A DNA stretch of 64,000 nt from Pseudomonas sp. GGS8 (GTDB lineage: Bacteria; Pseudomonadota; Gammaproteobacteria; Pseudomonadales; Pseudomonadaceae), in contig NZ_JALJWF010000001.1 of assembly GCF_024168645.1 (NCBI RefSeq), positions 6,655,449 to 6,719,448 on the forward strand, written 5' to 3'. The position numbers were made by a program, and so were the translations under genes. The first letter of the stretch is position 1, and each line of letters opens with the position of its first letter. Shown piece by piece: positions 17,938 through 24,225 of the stretch. The notes under the pieces were generated by a model. That model was not told where the DNA came from. It was given only the letters and a program-made list of their open reading frames with translations, and did not search any database.

Positions 17938-18320
17938 GGCAACTCCTCTGCTGGTCGATTCAGCGCCTGGTCCACCGCTTCGTTGAGCGCTGTGCAGGTC
18001 AGGCGCGACTGTAGCGCCCCAAAATACTCACCGTCGCGCACCACAAACAGGGCCGGCAAATGAAAGACCCGATAACGCTCGACCACCCCGCCATTGCTCC
18101 CGGCATCGATCCAGCACAGCCGATCGACCGCCAGTTCGAGCCTGGGCAACTGCTCGCGGGCAAAACGGCAACTGGCGCAGCCGACGCTGGTGAAAATCAC
18201 CAGTGAAATGCCGCTCATCGCCAGCAACCGTTGGTCGGCGTCGAAATCGGTCAGTTCCGATTCGACCACTATACTGGGAGAAACAGTGTCAAGTGGCCGA
18301 CACAGGGAGTCCGTGTTCAT
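17934..18320 (-). CDS. Thioredoxin-like protein with CASC motif
   Basis: A 128-residue thioredoxin-fold protein. SLVIFTSVGCASCRFAREQLP contains a CxxC active site (CASC) and HLPALFVVRDGE contains the cis-proline, both in standard positions. No signal peptide is apparent, so it is probably cytoplasmic. If the ATG at 18320 is used, the start codon shares CATG with the start of the divergent PilZ gene; a GTG about 18 codons in would avoid this. The next gene overlaps its stop by four bases. Confidence 0.78.
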   Translation of the reverse strand: MNTDSLCRPLDTVSPSIVVESELTDFDADQRLLAMSGISLVIFTSVGCASCRFAREQLPRLELAVDRLCWIDAGSNGGVVERYRVFHLPALFVVRDGEYFGALQSRLTCTALNEAVDQALNRPAEELP

Positions 18321-18762
18321 GAGACGTTATCTTCCTCATCCTGACGATGTGCCCGTCGAATTAACGTTGCTCAAACATGAGTGTATTTCGCGGCAAGAGC
18401 TGCACACTATCAGCCTCGGCGGCATGGCTTGCAATTACCACCGCGCGTGGCGACGGGGCACGGCACTGGAAGTGCGCATGCCGACCCTGAGCACCACCGT
18501 CTGTTACCTGGGCTACGTGGCATGGTGCCTGCGACGAAAACGCGGCTATCTGGTGGGGATCGCCTTCGTCGACGAACAGACACTGTTTTGCGCGCGGATG
18601 GGTGAGCAGGTCTGCCAGATCGAACGTTACTGCCGCCAGCATGAACCCCAAAGCGAACAGCAGAACAATGAGACCCTGGCCCTCGAATGGGTCCAGCAGC
18701 ACGCCGACGAATTTTCCCACGATACGGTTAGCAAGGCATTTGCACAGCCAGTGCCGGGTTAG
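18319..18762 (+). CDS. PilZ-domain protein
   Basis: A 147-residue protein with a PilZ-like fold: RRYLPHPDDVPVEL at the N-terminus, LHTISLGGMACNYHRAWRRG (the D/NxSxxG-type strand, here TISLGG) and GYLVGIAFVDEQ. The canonical RxxxR motif for cyclic di-GMP is not evident (MRRYLPHPD), and the Asp of DxSxxG is replaced by Thr, so dinucleotide binding is doubtful. GGGAG lies nine bases upstream of the ATG. Its start overlaps that of the divergent thioredoxin-like gene. A long hairpin follows the stop codon. Confidence 0.72.
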   Translation: MRRYLPHPDDVPVELTLLKHECISRQELHTISLGGMACNYHRAWRRGTALEVRMPTLSTTVCYLGYVAWCLRRKRGYLVGIAFVDEQTLFCARMGEQVCQIERYCRQHEPQSEQQNNETLALEWVQQHADEFSHDTVSKAFAQPVPG

Positions 18763-18765
18763 GGT

Positions 18766-18815
18766 GCATTCGCCATCAGTTTCCCCGCCGCGGTGGGGAA
18801 ACTGATGGAGAATGC
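18766..18815. terminator. Long inverted repeat after the PilZ gene (possible terminator)
   Basis: The arms CCATCAGTTTCCCC and GGGGAAACTGATGG pair perfectly over 14 bp around an 8-nt loop, and outside a single bulge GCATTC pairs with GAATGC. There is no T-run, so it is not a classical intrinsic terminator; it may protect an mRNA end or attenuate transcription into the downstream DAHP synthase gene. Confidence 0.5.
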
Positions 18816-18951
18816 CTATTAAACCGGTGTCTGCCCATTGTCGAGCCACGGTGTAACGCGCTAAGGTTCTGCTCCCCGACGCGCTTAAATTTGCTGTGCT
18901 CCGCCGCGCGGGTTCGCTGGCGGCCGGCACCCGTGACCTGACGAGTAAACG

Positions 18952-20028
18952 ATGGCTGATTTACCGATCAACGACCTTAACGTCGCCTCCAACGAGACCC
19001 TGATCACTCCCGATCAGCTCAAGCGTGATATCCCTCTGAGCGACGCTGCCCTGCGCACCGTCACCAAGGGTCGCGAAGTCATTCGCAACATTCTTGATGG
19101 TACCGACCACCGCCTGTTCGTCGTGATCGGGCCGTGCTCAATCCATGACATCAAGGCTGCCCACGAATACGCCGAGCGCCTGAAGGTTCTCGCGGCCGAA
19201 GTGTCCGATTCCCTGTATCTGGTCATGCGTGTGTATTTCGAGAAGCCACGCACCACCGTTGGCTGGAAAGGCTTGATCAACGATCCGTACCTCGACGACT
19301 CGTTCAAGATTCAGGATGGCCTGCACATCGGTCGTCAATTGCTATTGGACCTGGCCGAGATGGGCCTGCCGACCGCGACCGAAGCCCTCGACCCGATCTC
19401 CCCGCAATACTTGCAGGACCTGATCAGCTGGTCGGCGATCGGCGCGCGCACCACCGAATCCCAGACGCACCGTGAAATGGCTTCCGGCCTGTCCTCGGCC
19501 GTCGGCTTCAAGAACGGCACCGATGGCGGCCTGACGGTGGCCATCAACGCCCTGCAATCGGTTTCCAGCCCGCACCGTTTCCTGGGCATCAACCAGGAAG
19601 GTGGCGTGTCGATCGTCACCACCAAGGGCAACGCCTACGGTCACGTGGTATTGCGCGGCGGCAATGGCAAGCCAAACTACGATTCGGTCAGCGTCGCACT
19701 CTGCGAGCAAGCGCTGAACAAGGCCAACATCAAGCCGAACATCATGGTCGATTGCAGCCACGCCAACTCCAACAAGGACCCGGCCCTGCAACCGCTGGTG
19801 ATGGAAAACGTCGCCAACCAGATCCTCGAAGGCAACCAGTCGATCATCGGCCTGATGGTCGAAAGCCACCTGAACTGGGGCTGCCAGGCAATCCCCAAAG
19901 ACCTCGCCGACCTACAATACGGCGTGTCGATCACCGATGCCTGCATCGACTGGGCCGCTACCGAAAACACCTTGCGCAGCATGCATGCCAAGCTCAAGGA
20001 TGTGCTGCCGAAGCGTAATCGCAGCTGA
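18952..20028 (+). CDS. Type I-alpha DAHP synthase (3-deoxy-7-phosphoheptulonate synthase)
   Basis: A 358-residue enzyme of the AroF/AroG/AroH type, normal length. LFVVIGPCSIHD holds the metal-ligand Cys; MRVYFEKPRTTVGWKGLIND is the PEP/E4P-binding segment, followed by GARTTESQTHREMASGLS and IMVDCSHANSNKD. It condenses PEP with erythrose 4-phosphate and in relatives is feedback-inhibited by an aromatic amino acid; which one cannot be read here. The gene is monocistronic, with a hairpin upstream and a strong terminator downstream. It complements the class II enzyme at 4566. Confidence 0.96.
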   Translation: MADLPINDLNVASNETLITPDQLKRDIPLSDAALRTVTKGREVIRNILDGTDHRLFVVIGPCSIHDIKAAHEYAERLKVLAAEVSDSLYLVMRVYFEKPRTTVGWKGLINDPYLDDSFKIQDGLHIGRQLLLDLAEMGLPTATEALDPISPQYLQDLISWSAIGARTTESQTHREMASGLSSAVGFKNGTDGGLTVAINALQSVSSPHRFLGINQEGGVSIVTTKGNAYGHVVLRGGNGKPNYDSVSVALCEQALNKANIKPNIMVDCSHANSNKDPALQPLVMENVANQILEGNQSIIGLMVESHLNWGCQAIPKDLADLQYGVSITDACIDWAATENTLRSMHAKLKDVLPKRNRS

Positions 20029-20039
20029 TCGCTGTTTCA

Positions 20040-20084
20040 CGCATAAAAAAACGCCAGGTTCGAACCTGGCGTTTTTTTATGCGT
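20040..20084. terminator. Bidirectional terminator
   Basis: The stem AACGCCAGGTTCGAACCTGGCGTT is fully self-complementary with an A-run before and a T-run after, placed between the convergent DAHP synthase and GNAT genes. Confidence 0.92.
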
Positions 20085-20093
20085 TGGTTTTGC

Positions 20094-20375
20094 TCACAGC
20101 TTGGCGGCATGCCGCTGGTGACGCTCCATGTAGCGCTCCACGTAGGAGCACGATGGAATCACCGTGTAGCCCATTTCATCAGCGTATTGCAGCGCCTGCT
20201 CGGTCAAAGCCGCCGCGATGCCGCGACCACGCAGCGCGTTGGGCACAAAAGTGCGATAAATATCCAGAGTCTGTTTTCCCAGATCCATATAGGTCAGGTA
20301 GGCACGATAACCGTCCACAGTGGTCTCGAACTGATGACCAGCCTGGTCATGGTGGATGGACAACGCCTCGCTCAT
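20094..20375 (-). CDS. Small GNAT-type N-acetyltransferase (GCN5-related, YidJ-like)
   Basis: A 93-residue minimal acetyltransferase of the family with an FVPNALRGRGIAAALTEQAL acetyl-CoA-binding P-loop (R/Q-x-x-G-x-G/A) and a following strand YTVIPSCSYVERYMERH. The start was moved to the ATG at 20373-20375, which has GAGGAG six bases upstream; codons upstream of it look non-coding. These compact proteins accept small substrates that have not been identified. Confidence 0.85.
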   Translation of the reverse strand: MSEALSIHHDQAGHQFETTVDGYRAYLTYMDLGKQTLDIYRTFVPNALRGRGIAAALTEQALQYADEMGYTVIPSCSYVERYMERHQRHAAKL

Positions 20376-20853
20376 CACTACTCCTCGCGGGTCTTTAATT
20401 CTGACCCCTACCTTACCGATGTTTTTCCGGCGAAGGAACAACTACGCCACCCCGTGCCTCATTGGACACCGAGAGAGCCGCACCAATCTCGCGCAATCGA
20501 GCACGTATAAATAGTAGGCACCATTGGCAAAAATGCTCAAGGGACGCTCGTCATCGTGCTTCGAGTGGCGGGTGTTGCCGCGGACTACGCAGGGACGGCT
20601 CGACCGAACGGGTCAAAACCTGAACATTGCCGGATATTGAGACTTAAGACGAGCGCCCTTTGTTTAAGTCACCTCAACATGGATAAAGATATGCGAGCGA
20701 CTGCGCAAAATTCGAACAAAAGTGTGGACGAACCCATCTAGGCGGACTTTGGCCAAGACCGAAAAACAGCTACCGAGTCAGGGAACTTTTCCCCAGCGGC
20801 TCGCTCAGTTCGGGCCTCGCAGCTGGATATTTTTTATACAATGCAGTTAAAAG
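20376..20853. other. Gene-free stretch upstream of the oprI promoter
   Basis: About 480 bp between the GNAT gene start and the oprI promoter. Open frames here are short, lack ribosome-binding sites and do not resemble proteins. I see no tRNA or intrinsic terminator; a small RNA cannot be excluded. Confidence 0.5.
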
Positions 20854-20882
20854 TTGCTCGAAAAAGAATCAACGCCTACAAT
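20854..20882 (+). promoter_or_regulatory. oprI sigma-70-type promoter
   Basis: A -35 TTGCTC (20854-20859) and -10 TACAAT (20877-20882) are separated by 17 bp, in an AT-rich tract that contrasts with the GC-rich genome. Transcripts would have a leader of about 115 nt. Confidence 0.6.
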
Positions 20883-21003
20883 TTTTTTTGCTTCTTGCGC
20901 TACGTCAGTTTACTTACTACAAGTAATGGGTAGTATGTACGCCGGCTATTTCCTCACTCTGAGGAGACAGCTACTTAATAGAAAGTCCTTGAAGGGGAAC
21001 ACG

Positions 21004-21255
21004 ATGAACAACGTTCTGAAATTCTCTGCTCTGGCTCTGGCCGCAGTTCTGGCTACCGGTTGCAGCAGCGTATCGAAAGAAACCGAAGCACGTCTGACTG
21101 CTACTGAAGACGCAGCAGCTCGCTCCCAAGCTCGTGCAGACGAAGCTTACCGTAAAGCTGATGAAGCTCTGGCTGCTGCTCAAAAAGCACAACAGACTGC
21201 TGACGAAGCTAACGAGCGTGCTCTGCGCATGCTGGACAAAGCTAGCCGCAAGTAA
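21004..21255 (+). CDS. oprI: Major outer-membrane lipoprotein OprI (Lpp-like)
   Basis: An 83-residue lipoprotein. The signal peptide [20 protein letters not shown] ends in a lipobox with Cys at residue 20. The mature part is an uninterrupted heptad-repeat coiled coil (Ala-rich, [20 protein letters not shown]) that trimerises in Lpp homologues, and the C-terminus KASRK ends with the Lys that can be linked to peptidoglycan. AAGGGG precedes the ATG. One of the most abundant Pseudomonas proteins; codon choice is restricted and unlike the neighbours. The gene faces an L,D-transpeptidase gene. Confidence 0.98.
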   Translation: MNNVLKFSALALAAVLATGCSSVSKETEARLTATEDAAARSQARADEAYRKADEALAAAQKAQQTADEANERALRMLDKASRK

Positions 21256-21276
21256 TAATCCCTCGGGATTGTTATC

Positions 21277-21308
21277 AAGCCGATCCATTTTTTGGGTCGG
21301 CTTTTTTA
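21277..21308 (+). terminator. oprI terminator
   Basis: The stem AAGCCGATCC/GGGTCGGCTT is followed by a T-run, 20 bp after the oprI stop codon. Confidence 0.9.
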
Positions 21309-21332
21309 TTGCCTGAGGTTTCTGCAGGCCAT

Positions 21333-21368
21333 AAAAAACCCGCCGATGCGGCCTGCATCGGCGGGTTG
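21333..21368 (-). terminator. L,D-transpeptidase gene terminator
   Basis: The stem AACCCGCCGATGC/GCATCGGCGGGTT, read on the minus strand, is followed by a T-run, 11 bp after the stop of the transpeptidase gene. Confidence 0.9.
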
Positions 21369-21378
21369 CTTTAACGCG

Positions 21379-22350
21379 TTACTGCTGCAGGTCGATCGGC
21401 GAACTGGAGACTATTGGTGCCGACGTATTCGGCACAGCGATTTCCACCGGCAGGCCATCCTCAGCGGCGACCACATCACGCACCACATCCCAGTTCATGC
21501 GCAAGTTGTTGGTGATGTCCTCACGTTTGAGCATCGCATTGATCACGGCGGTGTGCTTGTCCACCACCGAAGGGTTGCCTTTGTCATCCAGCGGCGTGTG
21601 CGCTTCCAGATAGACCTTGCCGCCACTGAGGCCGAACTTGTACGGATCGTTGAGGATGCGTACCGACGTCCCTACCGGCACCATGCTAGCCATTTCCAGC
21701 ACGTTGTTGTTGAACATGCGGAAGCAACCGTGGCTGGTGCGCATGCCAATGCCGAACTTCTTGTTCGAACCGTGGATCAGGTAGCCCGGAGTGCCCAGGG
21801 TGAATTTGAATGGCCCCAGCGGGTTATCCGGGCCGGCCGGCACTACGTTCGGCAGTGGGTCGCCATCGGCGGCATGCTCGGCCTTGATCGACGCTGGAGG
21901 GGTCCAGGTCGGGTTCGGCGTCTTGGCGATGATACTGGTGTGGGCAATCGGCGAACCCCAGCCTTCACGGCCAATACCCAACGGGAAGGTGTACACCACG
22001 TTCCGGCCCTTCGGGTAGTAGTAGAGACGGTATTCAGCCAGGTTGATGACGATGCCTTCGCGCGGGCCAGGCGGCAGGATGAAGCGCGTCGGCAGGACGA
22101 CTTCGGTACCGGCGCCCGGCAGCCATGGATCGACGCCAGGGTTGGCCGCGACCATTTCCAAATAGCCCAGATCGTAGGTGGTGCCAAGGTCGGCGAAGGT
22201 GTCTTCGTATTTGGCCTTGATCACCTGCACCTGGCCGACGATGTCTTCACCGGGTGGTGGCAGGGGCAACTCCAATGCTGCAACAGGACCCGCCACGCAG
22301 AGCGCAGCAAGAGACAGGCAGCGGGTGACGGCGGGAAAGCGCGGCAACAT
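21379..22350 (-). CDS. L,D-transpeptidase (ErfK/YbiS/YcfS/YnhG family)
   Basis: A 323-residue secreted enzyme. An N-terminal signal sequence (CLSLAALCVAGPVAALELP) ends near residue 26; a LysM-like segment (TYDLGYLEMVAANPGVDPWL, residues 58-77) probably binds glycan; the YkuD catalytic domain carries HGSNKKFGIGMRTSHGC with His193, His207 and the catalytic Cys209. ErfK-type enzymes attach Lpp to meso-diaminopimelate or make 3-3 crosslinks in peptidoglycan. Convergent with oprI, so anchoring OprI is a natural guess. I chose the ATG at 22348-22350, preceded by AAGGA; two upstream ATGs are possible. Confidence 0.92.
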   Translation of the reverse strand: MLPRFPAVTRCLSLAALCVAGPVAALELPLPPPGEDIVGQVQVIKAKYEDTFADLGTTYDLGYLEMVAANPGVDPWLPGAGTEVVLPTRFILPPGPREGIVINLAEYRLYYYPKGRNVVYTFPLGIGREGWGSPIAHTSIIAKTPNPTWTPPASIKAEHAADGDPLPNVVPAGPDNPLGPFKFTLGTPGYLIHGSNKKFGIGMRTSHGCFRMFNNNVLEMASMVPVGTSVRILNDPYKFGLSGGKVYLEAHTPLDDKGNPSVVDKHTAVINAMLKREDITNNLRMNWDVVRDVVAAEDGLPVEIAVPNTSAPIVSSSPIDLQQ

Positions 22351-22431
22351 CCGGAAAATCCTTCGCATGATCGACAAGGGTATAAAAACCCGATTGTACA
22401 CCGCCGCCCGTTATTTCGGGGAGATGCAAGA

Positions 22432-22552
22432 CCTGTGGCGAGGGAGCTTGCCCCCGTTCGGCGGCGTAGCCGTCGTGAAACCGGTAATTCGCGGTGATCG
22501 GAATTTGGGCCTGCTCCGCAGTCCGACGGGGGCAAGCCCCCTCGCCACAGGC
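22432..22552. repeat. Inverted pair of a second repeat family (GAGGGRGCTTGCCCCC type)
   Basis: CTGTGGCGAGGGAGCTTGCCCCC at the left is matched by its reverse complement, slightly diverged, at the right about 75 bp away. It is the second common Pseudomonas REP class; a single unit of the same family lies at 46543. Confidence 0.8.
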
Positions 22553-22575
22553 ACCCCCCCGCTCACCACAAGGGT

Positions 22576-22869
22576 CTACAGCTCGAACCGCAACTCAGGC
22601 CAGATTGGCGAGGTGCCGCGTTTTTGCGATTCCAGAATGGCCCGGCACAGCGAGCACAAGCGCTGGTCCTGGAACACCGTACGGTCGACGCTCGACCAGC
22701 GTGGTTGCGCCGGCAACAGGCTGCCGCACAGGGTTCGGTCCGCCGAGCCGCCCAGCTCCAGCTGACGGGTCACCAGATGCACCCGCACTTCCTGGCAGGC
22801 GAACAGATCCAGCTGTTCGTCAGGCTCGATCAGTTGATAGGCAAAAAGGGACCAGGCAGGACGCGGCAT
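22576..22869 (-). CDS. Conserved hypothetical protein next to tesA
   Basis: A 97-residue protein starting MPRPAWSLFAYQLIEPDEQLD with GGAG eight bases upstream. It contains a C-x2-C pair (RLCSLCRAI) and two further cysteines (FACQE, TLCGS), so metal or disulfide binding is possible. I recognise no domain. Gene order (oprI, L,D-transpeptidase, this gene, tesA, ABC exporter, greB) resembles that of other Pseudomonas genomes, which supports it being a real gene. It ends near REP-like repeats and begins 56 bp after tesA. Confidence 0.7.
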   Translation of the reverse strand: MPRPAWSLFAYQLIEPDEQLDLFACQEVRVHLVTRQLELGGSADRTLCGSLLPAQPRWSSVDRTVFQDQRLCSLCRAILESQKRGTSPIWPELRFEL

Positions 22870-22925
22870 CGGGGGCTCCAAATCGGGGGCGCCACCTTAG
22901 CCGAAACACCGCCGCTAGAAAAGCG

Positions 22926-23531
22926 TCAAAGCAGCGGTTTCAGTGTCGGCCAGACATTTTCCAGCAACTTGCCCTGAGCCCCCGCCGCCGGGTGCAGGCC
23001 GTCGGATTGCATCAGGTCCGGATGACCGCCCACGCCGTCGAGAAAAAACGGCACCAGCGGGATTTTTTTCTCGTCGGCCACCTTGGTGAAAACTTCGGCA
23101 AATGCCTGGGTGTAACGCACGCCATAGTTGGGTGGCAATTGCATGCCCAGCAACAGCACCTTGGCGCCACTGACGCGGGAGCTGTCGATCATCGACGCAA
23201 GATTTTGTTGCAATTGTGTTGGCGGCATTCCGCGCAAGCCGTCATTGCCTCCCAACTCGAGGATGACGAGCTCAGGCTTATGCTCTGCAAGCAGCGCCGG
23301 CAGGCGTGCCCGGCCTCCGGCACTGGTGTCGCCGCTGATGGACGCATTGACCACCTTATCGTCGAAACCTTCGTGCTTGAGCCGTTGCTCGAGCAACGAT
23401 ACCCACCCCACCCGGGTATCCAGGCCGAAACCGGCGCTGATACTATCGCCAACGATCAGGACTGTACCCGCCGCTGCGTTCTGGGCCATGCACATCAAGG
23501 CCAGGCCAGCACTCAAAAACCACACACGCAT
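22926..23531 (-). CDS. tesA: TesA-like lysophospholipase/arylesterase/thioesterase I
   Basis: A 201-residue periplasmic SGNH hydrolase. The signal peptide runs to about residue 21 (ALMCMAQNAAA); block I VLIVGDSISAGFG holds the nucleophile Ser30, block III LELGGNDGLRG the oxyanion Gly/Asn, and block V SDGLHP the Asp-His pair. It hydrolyses acyl esters and thioesters. The ATG at 23529-23531 has GGAG six bases upstream; an upstream ATG at 23543 would overlap the divergent ABC gene. Only 10 bp separate this start from that of the ABC ATPase. Confidence 0.92.
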   Translation of the reverse strand: MRVWFLSAGLALMCMAQNAAAGTVLIVGDSISAGFGLDTRVGWVSLLEQRLKHEGFDDKVVNASISGDTSAGGRARLPALLAEHKPELVILELGGNDGLRGMPPTQLQQNLASMIDSSRVSGAKVLLLGMQLPPNYGVRYTQAFAEVFTKVADEKKIPLVPFFLDGVGGHPDLMQSDGLHPAAGAQGKLLENVWPTLKPLL

Positions 23532-23541
23532 CGGATTCTCC

Positions 23542-24225
23542 ATGGGCGCAAGCATTCTCACCGCGAAGAACCTCAGCAAAGTGGTTCCCAGCGCGGAAGG
23601 TGAACTGACTATCCTGCACGAACTCAGCCTGGAACTGAACAAGGGCGACAGCCTGGCCATCGTCGGCGCCTCCGGTTCCGGCAAATCCACCCTCCTCGGC
23701 CTGCTGGCCGGCCTCGACCTGCCGAGCAGCGGCGAAGTCACTCTCGCCGGCCAAGGCCTGAGCAATCTCGACGAAGATCAGCGCGCGCGCATTCGCGCCG
23801 AGCACGTGGGGTTTGTCTTCCAGTCCTTTCAACTGCTCGACAGCCTCAACGCTCTGGAAAATGTCATGCTGCCGCTGGAACTCGATGGCCGCAAAGACGC
23901 CCGTGAGCGCGCCACCGAGCTGTTGCAACGGGTCGGCCTGGGTCAACGCCTGACCCACTCACCGCGCCAGCTCTCCGGCGGCGAACAGCAGCGCGTGGCG
24001 ATTGCCCGCGCCTTCGCCGCCGAGCCCGACGTGCTGTTCGCCGATGAACCCACCGGCAACCTCGACAGCCACACCGGCGAGCGCATCAGCGATCTGCTGT
24101 TCGAACTCAACAAGGAACGCGGCACGACTCTTGTGCTGGTGACTCACGACGAACGCCTGGCACATCGCTGCCGGCGCCTGATCCGCCTTGAAGCCGGCCT
24201 GCTGGTCGCCCCTCTGGAGCCTTGA
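23542..24225 (+). CDS. ABC transporter ATP-binding protein (LolD/YbbA type)
   Basis: A 227-residue ATPase. Walker [13 protein letters not shown] (about residues 41-52), Q-loop [10 protein letters not shown], signature [14 protein letters not shown], Walker [14 protein letters not shown] and H-loop VTHD are all intact. It belongs with MacB/LolD-type ATPases whose partner permease is FtsX-like and mechanotransmission-driven. The next gene overlaps it (TGATG) and encodes that permease. Orthologues next to tesA are called YbbA in E. coli. The promoter must lie inside tesA because the intergenic gap is 10 bp. Confidence 0.92.
   Translation: MGASILTAKNLSKVVPSAEGELTILHELSLELNKGDSLAIVGASGSGKSTLLGLLAGLDLPSSGEVTLAGQGLSNLDEDQRARIRAEHVGFVFQSFQLLDSLNALENVMLPLELDGRKDARERATELLQRVGLGQRLTHSPRQLSGGEQQRVAIARAFAAEPDVLFADEPTGNLDSHTGERISDLLFELNKERGTTLVLVTHDERLAHRCRRLIRLEAGLLVAPLEP

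Noticed and set aside
20556..20741. A possible 61-residue protein upstream of oprI
   Set aside because: No ribosome-binding site, no recognisable composition or motif, and the region resembles promoter DNA.
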